Source: Bagarius yarrelli (Eukaryota; Chordata; Actinopteri; Siluriformes; Sisoridae). From it: a stretch of DNA of 64,000 nt. The stretch's first letter is position 1. Each line of letters begins with the position of its first letter. Made by a program: the position numbers and the translations under genes. The stretch covers positions 960,896 to 1,024,895 of the forward strand of contig VCAZ01000069.1 of NCBI GenBank assembly GCA_005784505.1, read 5' to 3'. Shown here piece after piece: positions 34,801 through 45,271 of this stretch. The notes under the pieces are model-generated. The model did no database searches and was not told where the DNA came from. It worked only from the letters and a program-made list of their open reading frames with translations.

Positions 34801-35789
34801 GGATACAAACAGAGACTGACAGATAAAACAAAACACTTAAAATGAATCAGTGGGAATTTTTTTCATCAATAAATGGAGTCTGTGAGAAAACCCCACAGTT
34901 TCAGGAAGGTCAAGCGCCTCATGTTGGCAGCAATGGCGGACATTAAATGAGAAATGCGTAATGGATGCGCTTCTGGGTTAAATAATGAACACAGTCTGTA
35001 TTAAAGATAAAAAGACTCATAAATATTCTTTAGTGATTGGGGATAAAGGTGTCCTCTCTCCATCAGCGGGCTGGAAGTCACGGAAAGCTTCTAAACATGG
35101 CGGTAAGCATGAAGCAAGACCAAGCCTCTAATTTCCTTAACGATTTACGGCTCGGCGTCCACAAAACGAGCAATCTAGAGATTGATGCCATCACCCGACA
35201 ATGATGATGAACAACGCACGGTTAAGAAGAACTTACATCACTCCTATCACGTCTACAGCGTGAAACACACACACACGGAAATGTTACTGATGTGGCTTTC
35301 AAAGATTATTTCTCTAACACACACACACACACATCATTGCTTTTTTTTGTCACACTTAATTTAGTGCCTCTCACTTTAGTGAACGGACGGCGAGAGAAAC
35401 TCGGCTAAAAGTGAAAATCTGATTTGCTAAAAGGAGCTTAGGGCATCTATTAATCAATATTTGCCGAGTGTCAGGCTGGGGGTGGTGACAGACAGGCCCC
35501 CATTTAGAGATTGGCTGAAGAGACGAGATGGCTGAAGGGGGACCGGGGTTAGTGTTTCTCCTGTAGTCGAGGGGAGGAGCACCAGAGTACGCAGATGTAT
35601 GAATTAGAGAGGCGAAAAAATGGGTCACTCCCCTTTATTGGTGACACAAACAACGGCTGGATGTCGGGACAGAAAAGATTTAATGGGAGGTGGGAGGAGT
35701 TTCGAGTCAGTAATTAAAGTCAAAAAGTGCATGTACCACCATTAAACATCATTTATTTCTCTGGAACAATCCAGAACATTCTCCAAACA

Positions 35790-36580
35790 GCGATATAGAC
35801 AGCAAGAGACAGAGAAAGAAAGCTAAAGGAGATAGACAGAGAAAGAATGAGACAGCGATACAAACAGAAATAACTACAGAACGAGAGAGAAAGAGAAACA
35901 AAAGATACAGACAGAGGGAGAAAGGTGGACAAACCAGGAAAGAGAATAAATTAGACAGAAAGAGACAGACAGATTGAGAGAAATATATATGGGGGACAAA
36001 GAAAGAGAAACAAATGAGACAAAATTCAATGAGACAGACAGAGCGAAACGAAAAAAAAAACGAAATTAAAAAAAGAGAGGAAAAATAAATACAAACGAAG
36101 AAAGAGAAAGAACGAGGCAGCGATACAAACAGAAATACAAAGAGAGTGAGAAACCAAGAAAGACAGGGAGAGCCAGACAGAGTGAGAGAAAGATAAATAA
36201 GAGATACAGAAAGAGAAACAAATGAGACAAACAAAGACAAGGAAAAAAAACAAAAGAACAGAGATACAGGCAGAGAAAGCAAGCTGGACAAACAGAGAAA
36301 AAGACAAAGAAACAAACAGAAAAACAACAACGAGAGACAGACAGATTGAGAGGGAGAAAAAAATGACAGAGGAAAAAAAAACAGTGCAAGAAAAAGAAAG
36401 AAACAAGCAGAAATTTAGAGAGAGACAGAGTAAGAGAAAGGTTAAAAAAAATGAGATTTGGACAGAGAAAATGGACAAACGGTGCAAGAGACAGAAAGAC
36501 AGTGCAGAGACAGAGTTAGCCAGAGTAAGAGAGAGACAGCTGTGCAGAAAGACACATACAGATTGATAGATATGAAAGAC
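35790..36580. repeat. 790-bp degenerate GACAGA/GAAA tract
   Basis: Over 90% purine-rich words gacagagaaag, gagaaacaaa, atacaaacagaa. Blocks such as gagacagcgatacaaacaga recur (near 35850 and 36114). Minus-strand frames up to 193 codons are artefacts of composition. Confidence 0.93.
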
Positions 36581-37102
36581 AGAGATGTATGAGAGTTTGA
36601 GTCCGTGATTTAAGTCAAGTGTAGATGGTATGACATCATTAACTGTGCTTTTTTTTCTGGAACATTCTCCAGTTGCTGGGACGCTGGTGACTTTCCGTCA
36701 TTCCTTCACCCTGATTAAGACATTCTATGCAGGTCTATGACACCCAACAGCACCTAGATATGATGAAGCAAACATCCTCTGGCACTTTCCTTTAATTCCT
36801 CCTGTGTGTTTTAAAGCCCAGAGCTGGAGCCTGTACACAGAACAGCCAATACTGATGCCTCAATCGGGAGGCAAGACGGCGCTTATCCGGCACCTCGATA
36901 CATTTTTTCTTTCTTTCTTTCTTTTTTTTTAAATTCATAACAGAACTTTAGCGAGAACATTTTAATCCCTCGGCACAACCATGCGGTCGGGGTAGGATAC
37001 CAAATCGTCTTTATTACAGCCTGTGAAAGCTAGCTGCAGTATTCGAGCAGGACTCTCCTGCCTTGGAGTCTCTCTCACGTGAAGCAATTACAAATTCCAG
37101 TG

Positions 37103-37106
37103 AGAA

Positions 37107-37142
<36 letters not shown>
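37103..37142. repeat. (GA)n microsatellite
   Basis: About 18 ga copies followed by aaaaag, in otherwise complex sequence. Confidence 0.9.
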
Positions 37143-37655
37143 GGAATTAAGTGGACTGTGGCCGTACCTCAGTATCTACATAAAAGAGATTAGAGACGAC
37201 AGGCTTCCATTTTACACCTCAATCACATTGTGTTAGCACACGCTTATCCGCCCGCCGGCCAGAATTGAAAAGGAACTAAAGAAAAAAAAAAGTCTCTGAG
37301 ATAGGGCCCGAGAAGACCGAGTAATTTCAGCTGCCATAAAGGCGCTCTAATAGTGGGAGGGCTGTCACGCTAAAAAGGTGCTGCTACACGGCGCTCTGTC
37401 CGTTCCTCAAGTGAAGTGAAGTGCGACTGGGCCGCTATTGTGCGCTCCCGTGCTCCGATAAGGCCTGTCACAATTACATGACAGTTCTCTATTCTCCAAA
37501 TTCTATTCTGTTATATTTACAGATAAAAAAGGGTCTTCAATGGGGGGCTTTCCAACCGCCGGAACCTTTATTTAAACCATTCACTGAACTGCCTTTCCTG
37601 CCATTTCGGTCTGCTGCCTTTTTTTGTCTGCACCATGACTATGATGACATCTGTG

Positions 37656-37855
37656 GGGAAAGTGGTGGCTCGTGGTTAAGATGTTGAACTACCAATCCAA
37701 AGATTGTGGGTTCGATTCCCAGCTCCACCAAGCCACCACTGCTGGGCCCCTGAGAGAGAGGCCCTAAACCCCCAATTGCTTAGTTGTATAGATAAGATAA
37801 ATGTAAGTCGCTCTGGATAAGGGTGTCTGCCAAATACCAGAAATGTAATGTAAAT
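37656..37855 (+). repeat. SINE, full-length forward copy
   Basis: Head ggggaaagtggtggctcgtg, B-box-like ttgtgggttcgattcccag, linker gccaccactgctgggcccct, core gtaagtcgctctggataag and aatgtaatgtaaat tail. Confidence 0.9.
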
Positions 37856-37910
37856 TTGTGTGTGTAGTAGGATAGAGTGGTTCAGGTGTTGGACTAATGC
37901 TAGCAGGAGA

Positions 37911-38045
37911 GGGGGTGGTGGAGGAACGTAGGACGATTCTAAGGGGCCACACAATTTGAGGGGCACCCAGAGATCTGTTTTTTTTAGTAGCAACAGTGTA
38001 GAACGTCACATTTTTATAGCGCCCAAAATTGCTAGCAGTACCCGT
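37911..38045 (+). repeat. unnamed interspersed repeat, copy 1
   Basis: Shares with 51081-51230, in order, ggggtggtgg, gga-attctaaggggc, aga-tctgtt, agtaac-gtg-a and gcccaaaattgcta. I do not recognise the family. Confidence 0.65.
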
Positions 38046-38078
38046 GGCTGCCGGGTTTAATTCTTATCACCAAATACG

Positions 38079-38226
38079 ATGAGTGGTGGCGCAGTGGTTA
38101 AGGTGTTGGACTGCTAATTGGAAGATCATGGTTAGATTCACAAAACCACTAACTTACCACTGCTGGGCCCTAAGCAAGGCCCTAGTCTTTCTGGATAAGG
38201 GTGTCTGCCCAATGTCAGAAATGTTT
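38079..38226 (+). repeat. SINE, forward copy with core deletion
   Basis: gatgagtggtggcgcagtgg head, accactgctgggccctaagc linker, then directly to tctttctggataagggtgtc and a shortened tail. Confidence 0.87.
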
Positions 38227-39511
38227 TGATTGCCCAAAATTATCATATATCCCCAAATTGTCTACAAACCTATAAAAGGAAAGGAGAGAGAGCGATTAAG
38301 TGAGAGAGTAACAAAAGCATTCCGAGAACAGCAAAGGGACGCGAGAGTGTGAAGTAGCTGGAGTCAAGGCGTCTTTAACTGGCCTGTGCCGAACACAGAC
38401 TGCTTCATTATCCAGCAGGCCTAGCGGCACAGCAGTCCCTGTAATGCTGAGTGATGTTTAAATTAGTTTACAATTTGGCCCGCTCCTAGTCTAGGACAGA
38501 TCTTAAACGAAGGCGCTCAGAAATGTCAGACGCGCTCCTAACCACCGTAACAAATTGTTGCCCGCACGCTGCACACACCTAATGACTTCAAATTAGCTCC
38601 CACGCGAGGCCCTGACAGTTGGTTACGACGGTTAGCAACACAGCCGCTGTATCATGAGCGCTAAATTGCTTCGCGGCTCTCTCGGGGAGAAACGAGGACC
38701 TTCATCAATCTGATTAAAAAAAATTACTGTAGCATAGGAGAAGGAGAAAAGGAGGCTAGGGTTTGAGCTGACAACAGGACAACCACGAGAGCACAAACAC
38801 ACACGCTAAGAAACCAGGAAAAAGAATGAAAAAAAAGTGAGAGATGTTTAAGAGAAAGAGAAACGGAGTGCACCAGAGCATGGGGTTACAATTCCATTCA
38901 GCTGATAGGTTTATTATTTTATGAGTGTGTGTGTGTATGTACCGCTGTGTGTGAAAGAAAATCCACAAAAAAAGGGTCATGGCCAGCAGATCTTTGTATC
39001 TGATTCCTTTTCCTTTGGACGCCGTAGGAAGGCGTGAGTCTGGAGATGAGAGCAGCGGGAGACGGTGGACTCGAGCACAACTGGAATTGCTTACTGACTT
39101 CCTGTCATACAGTCATCTCTCTTCTGCTGAGCAATCGCTCCCAGTCTGGAGCGTGTGCACATACACACATACACACAGACTGGTGCAAACACACATGCCA
39201 TCTGTGCTTTTAGTTAACACAACAAATAAATGTATGTGTATGAGATAGACAAACTGATGTGGAGGCACAGTCTCTCTCTCGCTCTCTCTCTCTTTCTTAT
39301 CACACAACTATCTCTCTTTATGTTCTCTACACAAACAACTTGAATTATTTTAGGATAGTTTCGTGCTATTAGTGATATAAAGATGGCCACTGCTTACTTG
39401 CTAAAACCTCTGACCACCAGGGGGTATGAGAATGAAAAAAAAACACCTAAACACAAAGTTTGGCAATGAACATTAATAACAGCTGAGATCAGGAGAGGGC
39501 AAAAACAGGCA

Positions 39512-39700
39512 AGAAAGATGGTAGCTTAAGCGTTAAAATGTTGGAGTGCTAACTGGAAGATTGTGGGTTTGATTCCCAGCACCACTAAGTTACCACTGCT
39601 GGGCCCCTGAGCAAGGCCCTTAACCCCTAATTGTTAAGTTGTATAATGTAAATAAACGTAAGTCGCTCTGAATAGGGACGTCTGCCAAATACCGTAAATA
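39512..39700 (+). repeat. SINE, full-length forward copy, diverged head
   Basis: gatggtagcttaagcgttaa head, gtgggtttgattcccagc, accactgctgggcccctgag, core gtaagtcgctctgaataggg and a taccgtaaata end. Confidence 0.87.
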
Positions 39701-40583
39701 TACTAAAAGCACAAAGATCCTCAAACACAGAAATGCTTGAATATGGAATTCTTCTGTGTTCTTGCTAAGTTGCTAATCAGAGCAGTATGTAGAGCCTGCT
39801 AGCTTGTATTATTCTTTCTAGCGGCTTTTTTATTGTTGTTTAGTAAATGTTAGTGATTTATACTATTACAATGTCTATACACACACCAGCATCTTTTGCA
39901 CTTTGGGTATAATTACAAATCCAACAGCCTGCTTTAAAAAATCTTTGTGCCACATCAGAAAAAAAGCTGAGACCCAGGAGGTGATGAAGGGGAAACAAGC
40001 CTTTCTGTGTTAGCTGCAGCATTTTAGCTGCACATCTTTTAGCTCCCGGATGGAATCCGATCTGGTCTGCAGGGCAAGCTTGGAGCAATCTGGCACTGAG
40101 CCAAGGACACCGAACTCTGTTCTCACCCTGACTGACTTCCTATGGAACCGTTGACGAAGGTGAACGAAAATTCACGCAAATAAATAACTCAACATTGCAT
40201 CCCCCGATCTTTCTGTGGAGAACCTTTCATCTCTAAGCAGCACGTAAAAGCCGGAGATTAAATGCAAAAAGACTGCCTTTGTTAAAGAGATCAGTAAAAA
40301 CTCTTCATTCTGCCTGCTCGAGATGGGCAATAAAGATGGAGTTGGGGTGGGGTGGAGGTGGGTGTGGGGGAGTTGGATCAGGAGGGCCACTTGTCTTAAT
40401 CATGGTCACTAGAGTCATTACTGCTCATGGGTAATGTTGTCCTTTCAGCAGGTCTGAAGCTGAGGTGAGCAGGCAGACAGGCAGGAGAGATAGACTGCGG
40501 TGACTGCTGCAGAGCTCACGGCTTTGTGTGTGAGGGAATTAAAATAAAACTTAACTAATTGATCGTATTTCCTCTGTGTCTTT

Positions 40584-40626
<43 letters not shown>

Positions 40627-41265
40627 ACGAGAGAGAGACTGAGAGAGAGGAGAGTGAGAGAGAGAAGAGAGAGAGAGAGATGAGGGAGAGACAGAGAGAG
40701 AGAGAGAGAGAAAGAGGCAGAGAGAGAGAGAGAGAGAAAGAGGCAGACAGACAGAGACAGACGAAAAATTAACCGACAGAAAGACAGCCAAAGAGAGGGA
40801 GACACCAGGAGACACAGGGAGAGAGGAAGAGAGAGAGAGAGAGAGAGAGAAACAGAAACAGAAATAGAAATGAAACGATAAAATGAGAGATAGACAAAAA
40901 GAGTTAGATTGAGGCAGACAGAAAGAAATAGACAGACAGAGAGACAGACAGAAAAAGAAACATTTAGAAAGATAGACAGAGAACAGGAGAAAGAGAGAGC
41001 AACAGAAAGTGACAGATAGAATGAGAGATAGACATAGACAGTAAAAGAAACAGACAGTGACGGACAAAGAGAAAGAGACAAAGGGAGACAGAGTAAAAGA
41101 AAGAGAGAGGCGGGAAAGTGAGACACAAAGAAAGAGTGACAGAGATAGACAGAGACAAAGGGAGACATAGAGTGACGGAGAGAGAGCGAGATAAAGTGAC
41201 AGACATAAAAAGACAAAAGAGACAGACAGACAGAAATTGACAAAAAGAGACAGACCGAAAGAGTA
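40584..41265. repeat. 680-bp GA / GACAGA tract
   Basis: Pure (GA)n at 40589-40615, then degenerate gagaga, gacagaca, gaaagaga words. Long minus-strand open frames (up to 230 codons, CLSLSLSL) are artefacts. Confidence 0.95.
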
Positions 41266-41402
41266 TGAGACAGATGAGTGCTGAGCTAGTCAGTCATAGC
41301 TGGACTGCGTCAGTGTGTCGGGACGTCATCTTAACATGTGAGAATAAATACAGTGAAACAGTAAAAATCAGGTCTGATTCTACTATTTTTCCTATAACAG
41401 TT

Positions 41403-41405
41403 TTG

Positions 41406-41444
<39 letters not shown>

Positions 41445-41640
41445 CTGGCAGAGAAACAGACAGAAAAAAGAGGGAGACAGACAGATTGTACGAGAGAGAC
41501 AGCGAAAGACAGAAACAGATAGAAGACACAGGAAAACAGACAGAGACTAGGAAAAAAAACAGACAGAGCGACAGACATGTAATATTCTGACTAAAAGACA
41601 GAGAGACAGACAAAAGAGACAGACAGACAGAAAGAGCAGC
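41403..41640. repeat. (GA)n and GACAGA tract next to an esrrg exon
   Basis: Pure (GA)n at 41411-41442 and then gacagaaaaa-type words. In transcript sense it is UC-rich and lies about 180 nt downstream of the 5' splice site of exon 41822-41983. Confidence 0.94.
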
Positions 41641-41821
41641 TGTAAGATAAGTGACAGCAGAAAGCGATCACTTTATTTGTGGAAGTTTGCGTACTGTAGA
41701 AACGGAGCTGTTATAGTAAAATAATCATCTTCCACCACAGAAGCTTGCGTAGAACCTTAGAATATTTAACAGTAGTTTTGTGTACGTGTACGTGTGTGTG
41801 TGTGTGCCTTGGTGGTCCTAC

Positions 41822-41983
41822 CTGGGATGTGCTTGGCCCAGCCGATATTGACCACCAGTTCTCGGTCTGCCAGGTCACACAGCGTAGTCAAAGCCTTGAT
41901 GTCGCTGTCAGGAACAGTCGGGTCCGGCATGGCGTAGATCTTCTCCGGTTCGGCCACCAGCAAATGTGACACGATCTTATTAT
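41822..41983 (-). CDS. esrrg: estrogen-related receptor gamma, LBD exon (helices 1-3)
   Basis: 162-nt exon, acceptor GCCTTGCAG, donor CAG|GTAGGA, phase 1 at both ends. The peptide runs (Y)[18 protein letters not shown] ... [18 protein letters not shown], residues about 234-287 by human numbering. Glu275, which binds phenolic ligands in the ERR gamma pocket, is present in ADRELVV. Position 279 is Asn (codon AAT); the mammalian protein has Ile there as far as I recall. The [14 protein letters not shown] segment is hallmark ERR beta/gamma sequence. Confidence 0.97.
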
Positions 41984-42258
41984 CTGCAAGGCAGCCAAAG
42001 GGAACTGTATTTGAACACCGAGAAGAAAACACAAGAACAGAAAGAATCGGATTATACGAGCACGATCACAAAGAAATGCCATTGTTCATCAGCAAGCAGT
42101 TCAGCAGCTCAAGAGGAACTATCGACAAGCCTATTCTTCCTGGAGATCGGACCGATCCAGTCGTTAAAACTGCGGCTAGTTTTCTTTTCTGAATAAACGC
42201 TCGGTCTCATTCGCTCTGGCAGCACTAAATTAAACCCCCCCCCCCCACCACCACCACC

Positions 42259-42447
42259 AATTTACATTTACAGCATTTGGCAGACGTCCTTATTCAATGC
42301 GACTTACATTTATACACCGGAGCAATTGGGGGTTAGGGGCTTTGCTCAGGGGCCCAGACGTGCTGGATGACACATTCGGTGGTGCTGGGAATCAAACCCT
42401 GATCTTCCAATTAGCAGTTCAACACCTTAACTACTACCACTACACCC
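42259..42447 (-). repeat. SINE, full-length reverse copy
   Basis: Reversed tail aatttacatttacagcattt, core ggcagacgtccttattcaat, linker caggggcccag, ggtggtgctgggaatcaaac and head ccaacacc-like caacaccttaactactacca. Confidence 0.88.
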
Positions 42448-42796
42448 TTTTTTTTTTATTTGACGCCGGTGCTGACATGTCTAAATAAACTCTTAAAGGG
42501 GTTGGATTAATTAATAAAGTATTAAAGAACTAAAAAAAATCAGTCATACTATTATTGGTACGGCTTTATCATCGATATCAATGCGATATAATAAAGAAAT
42601 TCAAACGATGTTATTATTATTATTATATTATATCTAATAGAGCAGAAATGGCTGATGGGTTAAATTCGAAACACGGACACGACATATCACTAAATGAAAC
42701 CCCTTCTCTTTATTTCAAGAGAATAAAAGAGAGATAAGGATGAAAAAAAAAAAGGAATGGAAGAGGGGGGGAGTGGTGAATCAATCGGCGTGGAGA

Positions 42797-42805
42797 AAAA
42801 GAGAG

Positions 42806-42848
<43 letters not shown>
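42797..42848. repeat. (GA)n microsatellite
   Basis: Pure ga from about 42812 with gaaa interruptions before it. Confidence 0.93.
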
Positions 42849-42851
<3 letters not shown>

Positions 42852-43175
42852 GCTATCTCTAGGTAAATCTTATTTAATGTTTCCCTAATTAGAATCAATG
42901 CAACCCAATTTCCAAAGCCCCATGCCTTTGTTATGTGCAAATAATCGATCAGGAAGGCTGTGGCCATGCTCAAATACCCCCCCCCCCCCCCACATCTCTC
43001 TTCAACCCATCCATTTATAGAGGGGAGGAGGGCCTGAGGCAACAACACCTGACACACAACATGCACCTATATATACCAATAGAACGTCTGAGAGAATATA
43101 ATCACTCCACTGTAAACCTATACAATCAAAGATGAACAATAAATTCCATTAGGAATCGTTCTAATTCTAGATACA

Positions 43176-43180
<5 letters not shown>

Positions 43181-43212
<32 letters not shown>
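43181..43212. repeat. poly-T run (about 32 nt)
   Basis: Uninterrupted t homopolymer; the longest homopolymer in the window. Confidence 0.97.
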
Positions 43213-43215
<3 letters not shown>

Positions 43216-43589
43216 GAAACAAAATTAAGTAATATATAATATAGTAGAACAAACAGCCAGACTGTGAAAGTAAGTCTGTGTTTGGAGAGATGAAAATAAA
43301 GCTAACCATGGGAGAACGAGGGATCAACAGGATTAGACGGAAGGTTATTCCATTGCCCCTGTGTTTCCAATATGATTTCTGCGGCTGGAATAATTGTAAT
43401 TATTTCTGCCGCTATCGCGCATAAAAGCGCGTGTGTGTTTCGGAGGAATATGCTCGCATTAAGTAAAAAGGCTTTAGGGCCAAATCTGTTAAGCGCTGCA
43501 CTGCTGTGTGTTTGCTGAGCAGTTGAGGAAGAGCCGGTGTTTCGGGTTTGATGTCTTTGCCAGATTGGATTTAATCCGGATTAGGCTTC

Positions 43590-43603
43590 GCTCTCTCTCT
43601 CTC

Positions 43604-43651
<48 letters not shown>
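43590..43651. repeat. (CT)n-(CA)n compound microsatellite
   Basis: ct repeats with single cgct interruptions passing into acacac. Confidence 0.93.
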
Positions 43652-43926
43652 TATACTATAGATATTTACAGTATATATACACAAACACTGTCTTGTCTGC
43701 TGGTTTTAGGAAAAGAAATGCTATATAATGGTATATCATTCTATATATATATATAAAAAACACATTTATTTATTTATTTATTGATGTCCTAACCTATTTT
43801 TGTCCCTCCTGCAGTTCCTGTTATGTACAAAAAAATGGCATTGCACAAAAAATATTATTATTATTTACTAATTGATTCGTCCATTTCGACCAGTATTGTT
43901 TAGATGCAAATAAGATGAAGGCTTAC

Positions 43927-44037
43927 ATGGCTTTTTGGGTGGCAGAGCCAGCTGTGGGTTCAGATATGGACTGTTCTCTGCGTCTATCCGGCGTTTGTAT
44001 TTCTGTCTGCCTCCACGCACTCTGTCCAGCCGCACAC
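43927..44037 (-). CDS. esrrg: estrogen-related receptor gamma, DBD extension and hinge exon
   Basis: 111-nt exon, acceptor GCGTTTTTAG, donor CCAT|GTAAGC, phase 1 at both ends. It encodes (G)[18 protein letters not shown] then [18 protein letters not shown](Y). [16 protein letters not shown] is the C-terminal extension of the DNA-binding domain that lets ERRs read the TNA half of TNAAGGTCA sites; it also carries basic nuclear-localisation residues. The hinge is close to that of mammals (LNPQLVQPAKKPYNK). Confidence 0.97.
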
Positions 44038-44390
44038 CTAAAAACGCACACACACAAGAGGTAATAACATGACAGTATATCTCAGTCTTCTATCAGTTAT
44101 ATATTAAATCAGGTAAGAAGAGCTGGAGGGTAACATGCTGAATGACATATTGTTTAAACAGAACATTGGTTAGTGCTGCACTGTCACTTTAAAAGAATTG
44201 AGGGCAACTAAGAGCACGCGTTGGGTTAAACCCAACTGAGCAGCAGCTGTCAGTGGCCATTTCAGAGCCGTGGACAGGAGATGGCCAGCTGCTGACAGAT
44301 AGGGCCACGACCGCTCTCTCCATGTGACGTCCGGACACACACCTGCCCATCTCCCGCCACTCGCGTGATTGTCACCATGTCAGATAGTGC

Positions 44391-44392
<2 letters not shown>

Positions 44393-44436
<44 letters not shown>
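44393..44436. repeat. (GT)n microsatellite
   Basis: About 20 gt copies with one gc at the start; the longest GT run in the window. Confidence 0.96.
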
Positions 44437-44439
<3 letters not shown>

Positions 44440-45079
44440 GTACATATGTGTATGTGTGAGACCGCAAGAAGGCACATGTGAGCATTAGGTATTGAAGATG
44501 GATGGATTTTATTTGAAATAATAATAGCAAGCAAATGTCAACGTCAATGCACGTAATCGAACTAACCATTAAAGCGTCATTTAGATACAAAAATATTACT
44601 CATGTGGTTAATAAATAAATATTCCGAATTTTTTTTAAACTTTGGTATCACAGATGGAACCCAGTGGGTTTTTCCCTGTTGGTCCACTATCCCTGTCTCC
44701 GGAGGTCTGATTGAAAATGCAGCAACATGTCTCCAGAGTCAGCCTCCTTTGCCACACTCTTTACTCCTTATAGTTTTCTTCTCATCAGTCTAAGTAACTG
44801 TCAATACATTGTCCCACATCTTCAACATGAAGGGTCGGTAATTTACTGAGGTGCGAAAAACGCTCGGATTCCACTTATTTTCATTCCTCTCCCTTGCTTA
44901 AAGACCTGTCCTCATCTCCTGCTTTTAATTAATTGACATACAAAAGCCGCTTAATTTAATTATGCAAAGCTCCCTAGAGGGTTGATGGAAATAAAAGCCC
45001 TTAAAGGTGAACCTTGAGAAGGTTGATGAGAAGATAAGTATGATATAACATACACAAATTTTGTAGGTATGATATACTG

Positions 45080-45271
45080 GGAAGTGGTAGCGCAGTGGTT
45101 AAGGTGTTGGGGTGCTACTTGGAAGATCAGGGTTTGATTCCCAGCACCACCAAGTTGCCACTGTTGGGCCCCTGTGCATGGCCCTTAACCCCCAATTACT
45201 CAGCTGTATATAAAAGAGATACATGTAAGTCGCTCCGGATAAGGGCATCTGCCAAATAACGTAAATGTAAA
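45080..45271 (+). repeat. SINE, full-length forward copy (near consensus)
   Basis: Intact head gaagtggtagcgcagtggtt, ttgattcccagcaccacc, cactgttgggcccctgtgca, gtaagtcgctccggataagg and a cgtaaatgtaaat tail. Confidence 0.92.

Larger units (their letters stand above)
23016..41821 (-). other. esrrg: esrrg intron within the LBD (18.8 kb)
   Basis: Large phase-1 intron; donor GTAGGA (41821-41816), acceptor CAG at 23018-23016. It carries SINEs, a hAT-like element (27265-27986), very long GA/CT tracts between 29.4 and 41.6 kb, (GATA)n and (AT)n arrays, and CA/GT microsatellites near 25735-25760, 26893-26922, 31495-31524, 32811-32834, 33116-33140, 33693-33724 and 33821-33844. Repeat-free stretches rich in TAAT/ATTA words that may be conserved elements lie near 28480-28640, 31140-31400, 33240-33480, 37140-37480 and 38440-38700. 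No other exon is recognised in it. Confidence 0.88.
41984..43926 (-). other. esrrg: esrrg intron between hinge and LBD exons
   Basis: 1.9-kb phase-1 intron, donor GTAAGC (43926-43921). It holds a SINE (42259-42447), a C-run (42234-42246), (GA)n (42797-42848), a C-run (42979-42991), poly-T (43181-43212) and CT/CA runs (43590-43651). Complex, ATTA-rich stretches at 42850-42976 and 43330-43500 stand out as possible conserved elements. Confidence 0.9.

Noticed and set aside
35749..36566. 193-, 153- and 114-codon frames on both strands
   Set aside because: Degenerate GACAGA tract; no domain and no codon periodicity.
40551..41613. 230-codon minus-strand frame and neighbours
   Set aside because: (GA)n tract read as SLSLSL; no gene features.
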